Assembly (NCBI GenBank): GCA_009692505.1
Contig: SHZC01000016.1
Span: 1 to 41,576, forward strand
Reading direction: 5' to 3'
Source of the DNA: Myxococcales bacterium
Lineage (GTDB): Bacteria > Myxococcota_A > Bradymonadia > UBA7976 > UBA1532
Length of the DNA: 41,576 nt
The notes under the pieces are model-generated. The model ran no database searches and had not been told where the DNA came from. It worked only from the letters and a program-made list of their open reading frames with translations. A program made the position numbers and the translations under genes. Every line of letters starts with the position of its first letter. The first letter of the stretch is position 1. Below are positions 33,212 through 40,472 of this stretch, piece after piece.

Positions 33212-33278
33212 CTGCTCGCCGCGCACCGGCCCGTTCCTGCCGGCGCGGGTGGGGCCGGGTGCGGTGTCCGGCGAGCAG
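33212..33278. repeat. 67-bp imperfect hairpin near the transposase remnant
   Basis: CTGCTCGCCG (33212-33221) and CGGCGAGCAG (33269-33278) pair perfectly. An inner pair, CGCACCGGCCC with GGGCCGGGTGCG, extends the stem with a one-base bulge. TTTTT lies just outside the left arm and ATTTT outside the right. It may be a terminator between the transposase remnant and the kinase gene, or the end of a lost insertion sequence. Confidence 0.5.
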
Positions 33279-33282
33279 ATTT

Positions 33283-33900
33283 TCAGTGCCACGATCTGAG
33301 CCCGCGGTCCTCGGGGTGGCCAGCCGTTGTCCCGCTCAGACTCGTGTTGCGGACGACTCGTCGCCCCACCAGAATCCAGGCGAAAAGATCCCGCCAGGGG
33401 AGCGTACCCTTGGCCTCGCTGCAATGGCTCACCACTCGGAAGAGGGTGAGGGCGTTGGCGGCGATGCGACGGAGCACGAGCAGGTTGAGCATGAATCGCG
33501 GGTCGCGTGGCCAGAGCCGGTCGTCTTCGGCGAACGCGACGTCGAGCGTCTGGTGGACGCCGTTTTCGACCCGCCAGTGCGCGCGCACGATGGCGAGCCA
33601 CTGGTCAGGCGTGAAGCGGCCGCGCTCCTGGTTGCTGGTGAACAATCCGGTTGCCAAGATGGATGACGGTCCCGTCGGCCTTCAGGACGGTGTACTCGAC
33701 GCGCAGGCCGCTCCGCAGATGGGCCCCCAGCCGTTGGGCCCGGCGATCTCGTCGGTGAGCCACAGCCGCCACCTGCGATTGCGCCCGCCGCGCTCATCCT
33801 CGATGCGGCCGAGGCTAACGCCGGCGAGGCCCACGGCAAGCACGCCCGCGCCCCGCGTCACCCATCTGTCTTCTCTGGCCATCCCCTGCTCGTTTTTCAT
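33283..33900 (-). pseudogene. DDE transposase remnant (IS4/ISAs1-like), C-terminal part
   Basis: Three successive frames give the C-terminal part of a DDE transposase: RWRLWLTDEIAGPNG, then LRSGLRVEYTVLKADGTVIH, then FTPDQWLAIVRAHWRVENGV and RFMLNLLVLRRIAANALTLF. The pattern R-HW-x-x-EN-x-x-H, with the catalytic Glu in VEN, then FAEDD and LRRIA-N-L, is typical of IS4-type and ISAs1-type enzymes. The N-terminal half with the two Asp residues is absent. Indels lie near 33720 and 33660. No terminal inverted repeats can be assigned with certainty. It is an old insertion scar between the kinase operon and the deacetylase gene. Confidence 0.65.
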
Positions 33901-33942
33901 CTGAATGGCGGACCCAGAGTGGTGATATAGCCTCGGTGTCCG

Positions 33943-34037
33943 CTGGTGTCTGATTTCTCGTTAACTGAAAAGGTAGCTACCTTGATGAATCGAGAATCTA
34001 AACAGGTCTTCCGCAAACTTGAGCAGTCAGACACCAG
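33943..34037. repeat. 95-bp nested inverted-repeat element (MITE- or regulatory-RNA-like)
   Basis: The outer arms CTGGTGTCTGA (33943-33953) and TCAGACACCAG (34027-34037) are perfect inverted repeats. Inside lie TTCTCG (33955-33960) paired with CGAGAA (33991-33996), and a perfect 14-bp palindrome AAGGTAGCTACCTT (33970-33983). The element is clearly more AT-rich than its surroundings. It lies in the 364-bp gene-free stretch 33901-34264; the rest of that stretch shows nothing I can name. Confidence 0.6.
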
Positions 34038-34264
34038 AGGCAAATGACCGCAAGTCCGCGTCTCCGCCGATTGTGCGAATCACCACACGCCCGATAGACG
34101 ATCGCCGCGAGCCACAATCGCCGCATGTCGCCTGGAGCCCCCGCTCACTGCGCCGGAGGTTCACCAATCAGGGCTGCCCTCCCCTGGCGCGTCCACCCGC
34201 CAGTTTCGACGGCACGGAGCCTGCACATCCGCGCCCACGGCAGGGTTCCGATAGGGAGTAGACG

Positions 34265-35464
34265 ATGCAGTTCTTCACTACGTTCGCGGCCGTCGCCGTC
34301 CTCACCTCGCTCACCGGCTGCGCCGACGCCCCGGTGTCCGACGCGGAGTCTCACGTTCACAGCGAGGCCGAGCTTCGCGACGCCTTCGAGCAGGCCTACC
34401 GCGAGAAGGACGACGACAAGGCCGACGGGACCGGCTGCTCGGGGGTCCGCGTGCCTGACCGCCCCGGCTTCGGCAAGCGCATCGCCTTGACCTTCGACGA
34501 CGGCCCGAACCTCACGACGACTCCGCTCGTCTTGGAGACCCTCCGCCGCCACCAGGTCCCTGCGACGTTTTTCATCAATGGCTCGCGCGTCTCCGATGAC
34601 CGCACGCGCGCCCTCGTCCAAGAGATCGCCGATGAACCCGACTTCATCCTCGCCAACCACTCGCACACTCACCCGAACCTCGCTGAGCTTGGGAGCGCCG
34701 CCGTCGCCAGCCAGATTGACCGGACTGAAGCCGTCATCCGGCAGACCAGCGAGACCGCTCACTTCTTTCGTTTCCCTTTCGGCAGCTCTACGTGCGCCAC
34801 CGCCGAGTCCGTTCGATCCCGCGGCTTGACGATAACGGGCTGGCACATCGACAGCGCGGACTGGTGCTTCGGCGCGGGGGACGGCTACTGCAAGCCGAGC
34901 ACGTTCCGCTATGTGCCCGACTCGTTCCGCGGCGACATGGGGGCCTACGTGCTCAACCAGGCCCGCGCGAACGCCGGGGGCGTCCTGCTCTTCCACGACA
35001 CTCAGGCGTATACGGCCCGCAAACTCGACGACGTGCTCACGCAGTTGAAGGCCGAGGGCTTCAGCTTCGTTTCGCTCGCCGATGCCCAGACCTTCCCGCT
35101 GTTGAATGGCCAGAGCGGCCGGCCCCCCGTCCAGATCGCCCAGAAGTACATCGGCGACCCCTGTGCCGTGGACACGGACTGCGGCTTCGTCGTGGAGGGT
35201 CAGAGCGGGCGCTGCCATGCGGCCGGGTTGTGCACCATCGGCTGCGAGGGCTGGTGCAGGGATCTGACGGGCAAGGCGCCGACGTTCTGCATTCAGGATC
35301 CTTACAACACGGTCGTCAGTGGCATCTGCGTGCCTCAAGCCGTCGCCCAAAACGGCCACTGCGCGGATCTGCCCGGCACGATTGACGTCTCGGCCGACCG
35401 CTACCTGGGGATGAGCACGGCGACGGCGAAGTCCGCCGAGGTCTGTATGCCGGCCCCGCGTTGA
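34265..35464 (+). CDS. Polysaccharide deacetylase (CE4/NodB) lipoprotein
   Basis: A 399-aa lipoprotein (AVLTSLTGCAD, Cys19) with a NodB-type deacetylase domain, which removes N-acetyl groups from chitin-like polymers or peptidoglycan. The metal-binding and catalytic motifs are intact: TFDDGP (76-81), NHSHTHPN (131-138, two metal His), RFPFGSS, DSADW and LLFHDT. An acidic Lys/Asp stretch (EKDDDKAD) precedes the domain. A Cys-rich tail of about 100 residues follows (DTDCGFVVEG, CEGWCRDLTGK), similar in style to the tails of the other surface proteins here and perhaps a surface-binding module. The ATG at 34265 follows AGGGAG-like sequence. It has its own promoter region upstream. Confidence 0.92.
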   Translation: MQFFTTFAAVAVLTSLTGCADAPVSDAESHVHSEAELRDAFEQAYREKDDDKADGTGCSGVRVPDRPGFGKRIALTFDDGPNLTTTPLVLETLRRHQVPATFFINGSRVSDDRTRALVQEIADEPDFILANHSHTHPNLAELGSAAVASQIDRTEAVIRQTSETAHFFRFPFGSSTCATAESVRSRGLTITGWHIDSADWCFGAGDGYCKPSTFRYVPDSFRGDMGAYVLNQARANAGGVLLFHDTQAYTARKLDDVLTQLKAEGFSFVSLADAQTFPLLNGQSGRPPVQIAQKYIGDPCAVDTDCGFVVEGQSGRCHAAGLCTIGCEGWCRDLTGKAPTFCIQDPYNTVVSGICVPQAVAQNGHCADLPGTIDVSADRYLGMSTATAKSAEVCMPAPR

Positions 35465-35495
35465 ATCGCTGACACCTGTTTGCTAAACCGGGGTC

Positions 35496-36077
35496 ATGCT
35501 CACCAACCGCTACGAAGACGCCCTCGTGCTCGCATCCCGGCTCCACCGCAGCCAGCGGCGGAAGGGCTCGAGTACGCCGTACCTCGCGCACCTCATCGGC
35601 GTCTCAAGCCTGGTGCTCGAGCACGGCGGCACCGAAGACGAGGCCATCGCCGCGCTGCTCCACGACGCCATCGAAGACCAAGGCGGCGTGAGCACGGGGG
35701 AGGCCATTCGGCTGCGGTTTGGAGACACGGTCGCCGACATCGTCTGGGCCTGCACGGACGCCGTCGTGATCCCCAAGCCGCCGTGGCGCGCGCGCAAGGA
35801 GGCCTACCTGGCCCACCTCTCAGAGAACCACGACCGGGTGCTGATCGTCTCCGCGTCCGATAAGGTGTACAACGCCCGCTCCATCTTGGCCGACTTTCGG
35901 ACCCTCGGTGATCGCGTCTACGACCGGTTCACGGCCAGCAAGGCCAGCACCTTGTGGTACTACCGAGAGCTCGTCACGGCTTATGGGTGCGCGCCAAAGC
36001 TCGCCGAGCGGACGAGGCCGCTGGTGGCTGAGCTTGACCGCGTGGTCTCGATGTTGGAGCGCGAAGACAGGCCTTAG
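35496..36077 (+). CDS. Small HD-domain hydrolase, SpoT/MESH1-like
   Basis: A 193-aa cytosolic phosphohydrolase with only an HD domain. The metal and catalytic motifs are those of the (p)ppGpp hydrolase part of SpoT: His32 (PYLAHLIG), LLHDAIED (His56-Asp57, then Glu60-Asp61) and SASDKVYNARSI. No synthetase or TGS/ACT domain follows. It should be a small alarmone hydrolase that breaks down (p)ppGpp, though activity on NADPH or other nucleotides is known for the family. It starts 31 bp after the deacetylase gene. Its stop overlaps the stop of the convergent protease gene by 4 bp. Confidence 0.88.
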   Translation: MLTNRYEDALVLASRLHRSQRRKGSSTPYLAHLIGVSSLVLEHGGTEDEAIAALLHDAIEDQGGVSTGEAIRLRFGDTVADIVWACTDAVVIPKPPWRARKEAYLAHLSENHDRVLIVSASDKVYNARSILADFRTLGDRVYDRFTASKASTLWYYRELVTAYGCAPKLAERTRPLVAELDRVVSMLEREDRP

Positions 36078-37489
36078 CGGCAGAAGTAGCCCGTGTCGTC
36101 GTCCACCCAACCGCAGCCGCTGCCCATCTCGGCGCAGTTCTGGGTCTCGAGCGCGCCATTCTCGCACCAGACGGCCGTGCTGCCGTCGCAGCGGCCAAGG
36201 TAGTCCAGGCCGCCGCAGGGGTCGTCGAGGCAGGTCACGCCCGCGGGGCCCTGACCACAGGTCTGACCGCAGGCCACGCAGTTTCGTTGCCGAAGCGTGC
36301 CGGCTTCGCAGAAGCGCGCGAGGCCTCGGACGCAGGTCCCAAAGGCGTCCACGCCGCCGCAGGGATCGGCGCCGTCGATACATCGGAACCCGGAGGTCGA
36401 GGCGTCCCAGCCGCAGGTCCCGGCGCAGCGTTCGTTGCGAAGCTCACCGGCGTCGCAGAAGAGCGCCGCCCCATTGATGCAGCGACCGACCTCGTCCGTG
36501 TTCCCGCAGCCCGCGCCCTCCACGACCGTCGGGCCGGTGAAGCCCTCGATCCAGTCCCGATAGCTGTCGACCCTCGTATAGTTGTCGACGCCGACGCACG
36601 AGCCGTCCCCGTTGCTGAGCGCCCCGGCCACGCGGACCGTGCCATCGTCGGCGATGACCATCATCGGACCCCCCGAGTCGCCGAAGCAGACGCCGTGTCG
36701 GCCTTCGCCATCGACGGAGACTGTGTCCCCGGAGAGATCGACGATGGGCTCCGCGGTGAACTTGCGGACCCCGAAACCGCCGTCCTCGGACTGGCCGTAG
36801 CCGGACATCTCCGCGGTCTTGCCGAGCCAGCTCTGGTCGAGGTTCGTCGTGAGGATCGCGACGGGCACGACGTCGGGCAGCAGCTCGCGGGCGTCTTGTG
36901 CAAGCTCGACGAGGGTCATGTCTCCAGCGGCGTCGATCGTGCGCAGGCTGCTGATGCAGGCATCAGGGGAGCCGGGCTCGGGGCCCATGCAGAACTCTTC
37001 GCCCGCCGACAGCCCGCAGTGAGCGGCCGTGAGGACCCAAGTGGGCGTAATGAGCAGGCCGCTGCAGCCGCCGAACGTGCCGATCGCGAGGATCTGTTGG
37101 GGCGTGAGGGGCAGGTACGTCGGCTCAAGGGTGCCGTGGTAAACCTTGGGGACGACGCGGAGATCCCCGCTGCACTCCTCGCCCGGACCGGAGGGCGCGG
37201 CGGTTGGGGGCGAGGGCGGAGCGGGGGGGTCGCCACCTGGGGGCTCAGGCGGCGACGAGGGTGCTGCGCTGGGGGGCGCGTTGGGCATCGGTTCATCCGG
37301 GAGCGGAGGCTCAGCCGGCCCATCGCCCGTCGGGCGCGGCGTTTCGGGGTCCATCAGGTCTGGCAGCTGCGAGTTGCCTGTGGGAAGAGAGCCGCTCGGC
37401 TCGGGTCGAAAGCCGGTGCCCGACTCCATCTGAGCGGTGCAACTGAGGGAGACGAGAGCGATGAACGGGAGGAGCTTGAGCGTGCGCAT
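36074..37489 (-). CDS. Trypsin-like serine protease (S1) with Cys-rich tail
   Basis: Exported protease of 471 aa. The signal ends near a Cys (ALVSLSCTAQ, Cys17), possibly a weak lipobox. A long Pro-rich spacer (about 27-103) leads to an S1 domain: WVLTAAHC with His157, DAAGDMTLVEL with Asp190, and CFGDSGGPM with Ser272. The zymogen start is not of the usual IVGG form, so activation may differ. The C-terminal 160 residues contain about four Cys-rich repeats of the type C-x-x-x-x-x-GRC-x-x-x-A-x-x-C/WCE-x-G-x-L-x-x-x-x-C. The ATG at 37489 is the only start giving a signal sequence; the longer frame upstream is not coding. Confidence 0.9.
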   Translation of the reverse strand: MRTLKLLPFIALVSLSCTAQMESGTGFRPEPSGSLPTGNSQLPDLMDPETPRPTGDGPAEPPLPDEPMPNAPPSAAPSSPPEPPGGDPPAPPSPPTAAPSGPGEECSGDLRVVPKVYHGTLEPTYLPLTPQQILAIGTFGGCSGLLITPTWVLTAAHCGLSAGEEFCMGPEPGSPDACISSLRTIDAAGDMTLVELAQDARELLPDVVPVAILTTNLDQSWLGKTAEMSGYGQSEDGGFGVRKFTAEPIVDLSGDTVSVDGEGRHGVCFGDSGGPMMVIADDGTVRVAGALSNGDGSCVGVDNYTRVDSYRDWIEGFTGPTVVEGAGCGNTDEVGRCINGAALFCDAGELRNERCAGTCGWDASTSGFRCIDGADPCGGVDAFGTCVRGLARFCEAGTLRQRNCVACGQTCGQGPAGVTCLDDPCGGLDYLGRCDGSTAVWCENGALETQNCAEMGSGCGWVDDDTGYFCR

Positions 37490-37619
37490 GTCGGACGCAT
37501 CCGCAAGGGTCGTGCCACACGCGGGGTCAGCGCACCCGCAGTCTCGAAGCTGTGAGTCGCCCCCGAGTCGAGACCTGCATGTCCCAATGACTGAGGCGTA
37601 AGCAACACCACAGAGGCTT

Positions 37620-39386
37620 CTATTGCCGGTGGGCACGCCGGACGCGCGACCGGGCGTGGCAAACAACCGCGAGGCCGAAGACCAGAGCGGCGAGGGACAA
37701 GGGGGCGGGTTGCGGCCCTCCGACGGGGCTCAACGTGCAGCCGGAGGCGTCGGGTCGAGCGAGGCGGCGCACTTCGTCCGGCGCGGAGTCGGAATCCTGA
37801 GCCCAGGCGCCGCGAACGTCGACTGCGCCGCGAACGTCGACTGCGCCGCGAACGTCGACTGCGTCGATGCGGAGATCGTCGAGCATCGCGTCCGCTTCGC
37901 CGTTCACCGCATCGCGCCCCGAATCGGTGACGGTCGGGACACATTCGTCAAGTGACCTGACGACTACAGGCAGCCGCTCGGTTCGCCACCCCTTCGGACG
38001 CCAGCGACCGGGGAGAGAGCCGTCATCGCTCGCTTGACCCACGATCAGAATGCTCGTCGGGGACTCCGCGCTCTGGACGCAGACCTCGACCGCATCGAGG
38101 CCTCGGCCGGCCTCGACCCCATCCGCGAAGACGGCGACCTCCACCGGCCCGCGGCGCAGCGGATCCGAGGCACGAAGCGTCAGTCGATACGGACCCTCGG
38201 CGACCAGAAGCAGCGCCGGGGCTTCAACCTCGGGCCGGACGGCATAGGGCGCGGCCATTGGATCCCCGAGCACGACGTTCTGCCAATACAAGAAGGGCAA
38301 ACGGCCGTGAAAGGCCTCGGCCAAGGTCGCGCCATCGACGTAATCGACGATGAGCTCCCGAGAGGGGAAGCAGTTGTTGAGGGGCTCGGCGACCGTGCCG
38401 TGAACCCCCGCCACGCCGGCGGCGACCCAACGCGCGATGCTCACCTGGGACTCACCGTCGGGCGCGAAGTTCTGGGGCACCGCCCCGAAGCTCGTGAGGT
38501 TGTCGACGAGGGAACCGTGCACGAACGTATTGCCCTCAATGGTCGAGCCGAGTCCGTCGGTGCCCGTGAAGAAAGCGGCGAGGTTCAGCCCGGTGAGCTC
38601 CCGATTGAAGGGCAGTCGCCGGGCGATCAAGCCGCGGAGCTCGAGCGCGGCGAGGACGTCGGCGAACTGAACGTCGAGCACGCCTCGCGCCCCGTCGCCG
38701 CCCTCCATAAAGACCAGCTCACCGCCGCCCGAGCCCTGCCCATCGCTCGCGACCGAGGACGTGATGAGCGAGGCGACGTCATCATCGGTCCGCCCATGGA
38801 GCAGGGTGACGAGGCGGAGGTTCCAGCGGATTCGCGCCGCGTCGAGGGTGTAGCCGGGGCGAAACGGCCGGCCGACGTAGGGGCTTCGAAAAGCCGCGCC
38901 GTAACACATTGCGCCGCCCCCGCAGGGCACGAGCCGACCCGGAGGTTGACCCACGATACGGAGGCCATCGGCGAGCAGGTAGGAGTCGGTCAACATCGCG
39001 ACCGCGGCCAGGCTGACCGGGGTCGTGCCCCCATCGGGCGTGGGCATCGCGACGCGCAGCGGCACACCCCGAACGAGCACGAGCGCCTCGATGCGATCGG
39101 CGATTGCGCCGCCTTCGAGGCAGGCCGTCAGGGGAGCCTCGAAGCGACTGAGGAAGTCGTCGAAGGAGAGGTCGTCGGTCAGGGGCAGGTCGAGGGCGCA
39201 GACGTGGCTGACGGGGAGCTGACGGGCCTCCCGATACGATTCGGTCAGTGCCAGGGCCCCGGGCATCGCCTGATTGTAGACGACGACCACTGAGTCCGGA
39301 CCGGGCACGGCTTCTGCGTCGAAGGGCGAGAGGCTGAGCGCGAATACCGCGAGCAGGCCCGTGAGGCGCCCGTGGACTTGGCTCAT
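37620..39386 (-). CDS. TIGR03790-like secreted protein
   Basis: A 588-aa exported protein of unknown function. The signal peptide is MSQVHGRLTGLLAVFALSLSP. The wording SVVVVYNQAMPGALALTESYREARQLP with HVCALDLP, then VLVRGVPLRV and the later YWQNVVLGDPMAAPYA, fits the uncharacterised TIGR03790 family of myxobacteria and planctomycetes. The C-terminal end (SLAALVFGLAVVCHARSRVRRA) is a hydrophobic segment plus Arg-rich tail, similar to cell-surface sorting tags. An 18-bp unit repeated three times encodes DVRGAV near the end. The ATG at 39386 overlaps the stop of the upstream gene (ATGA), so the two are co-expressed. Confidence 0.75.
   Translation of the reverse strand: MSQVHGRLTGLLAVFALSLSPFDAEAVPGPDSVVVVYNQAMPGALALTESYREARQLPVSHVCALDLPLTDDLSFDDFLSRFEAPLTACLEGGAIADRIEALVLVRGVPLRVAMPTPDGGTTPVSLAAVAMLTDSYLLADGLRIVGQPPGRLVPCGGGAMCYGAAFRSPYVGRPFRPGYTLDAARIRWNLRLVTLLHGRTDDDVASLITSSVASDGQGSGGGELVFMEGGDGARGVLDVQFADVLAALELRGLIARRLPFNRELTGLNLAAFFTGTDGLGSTIEGNTFVHGSLVDNLTSFGAVPQNFAPDGESQVSIARWVAAGVAGVHGTVAEPLNNCFPSRELIVDYVDGATLAEAFHGRLPFLYWQNVVLGDPMAAPYAVRPEVEAPALLLVAEGPYRLTLRASDPLRRGPVEVAVFADGVEAGRGLDAVEVCVQSAESPTSILIVGQASDDGSLPGRWRPKGWRTERLPVVVRSLDECVPTVTDSGRDAVNGEADAMLDDLRIDAVDVRGAVDVRGAVDVRGAWAQDSDSAPDEVRRLARPDASGCTLSPVGGPQPAPLSLAALVFGLAVVCHARSRVRRAHRQ
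37807..37860. repeat. 18-bp tandem repeat, three perfect copies
   Basis: Units at 37807-37824, 37825-37842 and 37843-37860 are identical and code for DVRGAV on the minus strand. The array keeps the reading frame, so copy-number change would only lengthen or shorten the protein. Confidence 0.9.
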
Positions 39387-40450
39387 GCCCGTCGACGCCG
39401 CCCAGCGGCGAGCACGGAGAGCCCGGCGAAGCCGAGCAGTCCGAAGGGCAAACCTCGGTCGCCTTTTCCGAAGGCGCACGAGCCCTCGCCGGGGACGCCG
39501 CCGCCCCCACTCGACGGGCCACCTCCGTCCGTTTCGCTCGACGACGGCGGCTCCATCGGCGGCGGAAACACCGGCAGACCGAAGTCCGGGGGTAGGACGT
39601 ATTGATAGTCATCGGGCACGCCCCGGCGGCACTCCCCCAGGGTGGCCTCCGGATCGACGCTGATGCAGCCGTACCCCATGAGGCATCGCTCTACGCTGTT
39701 GCAGCCCTGCGTGCAGTAGCTCGACTGCCCGTCCATGAGGCAGCGATGCATCGGATTGAGGCAGCCCACGAGGCTCGGTTCGGCCCCGTCAGCCACGCAG
39801 AGCTCTCCGAAGGCCGGCTTCGACGGCAGCGGGTTCTGCAAGCAGTGGCCGTCCACGCAGGCCTGCCCTTCACCACAGATCCCGTCCGGACACGGGAAGA
39901 GGCAGAGGGGGTGGGTCCGCGAGGCGTGCGTGACGCAGTCGAAGCCATCAGCGCAGAGGCCACCCGCGCCGCAGGGCTCGAAGCTGGCCGGGGCCCCCTG
40001 AAGGCGCTGGCAGGAGTGCTGCGCGCCCGCGGTACAGCGAAAGCCCTCGGGGCAGGTGCCCGGCACGGTGCAGTGGCGGGAGCAATATCGCATTTCGCCG
40101 TCGGTGAGGCACTGCAACTCCGGCTCGCAGTCCTCGTGCATGAGGCAGTCCTCGCCGAAGTTCGCGAGCAGCTCTTCCCGCGCGAGCCGCAGGCACATGG
40201 GGAGCGGGGCACCCCCTTGCCGACAGACGAGGCCGTCCGGGCAGCCCGCCTCGGGGCAGCGAGCGGTGCAGAAGTCCCCTTCCACCTCGTCAGGCATACA
40301 GGTCTCGCCCGCCGGGCAGACGCCGTCGACGCAGGCATCGCCGATCGCCGCGAAGGCGAGCGTGGGGGCGATCGCGGCGGTGACCGCAAGGGCGAGGCTG
40401 AGCGCGAAGAGGAGGACACGGGAGATGACTCTGGGGGCGTTGGGTGTCAT
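39383..40450 (-). CDS. Cys-rich surface protein with MYXO-CTERM-like tail
   Basis: A 355-aa exported protein. It has a signal peptide (VLLFALSLALAVTAAIAPTLAFA, cleaved near residue 35) and then about 40 Cys residues in short repeats of the form CxxGxxCxxGxxC (for example CVDGVCPAGETC, CGEGQACVDGHC). A Pro/Ser/Gly linker follows. It ends with one Cys (GSCAFGKGD), a hydrophobic helix (LPFGLLGFAGLSVLAAG) and RRRRA, the layout of MYXO-CTERM sorting signals that are cut and lipid-anchored at the surface. The stop overlaps the ATG of the next gene by 4 bp. It is probably a structural or binding protein of the envelope. Confidence 0.85.
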   Translation of the reverse strand: MTPNAPRVISRVLLFALSLALAVTAAIAPTLAFAAIGDACVDGVCPAGETCMPDEVEGDFCTARCPEAGCPDGLVCRQGGAPLPMCLRLAREELLANFGEDCLMHEDCEPELQCLTDGEMRYCSRHCTVPGTCPEGFRCTAGAQHSCQRLQGAPASFEPCGAGGLCADGFDCVTHASRTHPLCLFPCPDGICGEGQACVDGHCLQNPLPSKPAFGELCVADGAEPSLVGCLNPMHRCLMDGQSSYCTQGCNSVERCLMGYGCISVDPEATLGECRRGVPDDYQYVLPPDFGLPVFPPPMEPPSSSETDGGGPSSGGGGVPGEGSCAFGKGDRGLPFGLLGFAGLSVLAAGRRRRA

Positions 40451-40472
40451 GGACGCGAGAGCTTACAGAGCC

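Noticed and set aside
33943-34037. Nested repeats considered as an integron attC site
   Set aside because: GTTAACT is present inside, but the ends do not show the paired RYYYAAC and GTTRRRY core sites, and no integrase or cassettes are nearby.
37490-37619. 130-bp gap upstream of the protease gene, examined for a riboswitch or promoter
   Set aside because: No convincing -35/-10 pair, hairpin with T run or known RNA element could be recognised.
37807-37860. Short direct repeats considered as CRISPR
   Set aside because: Copies are directly adjacent with no spacers and encode a peptide repeat.
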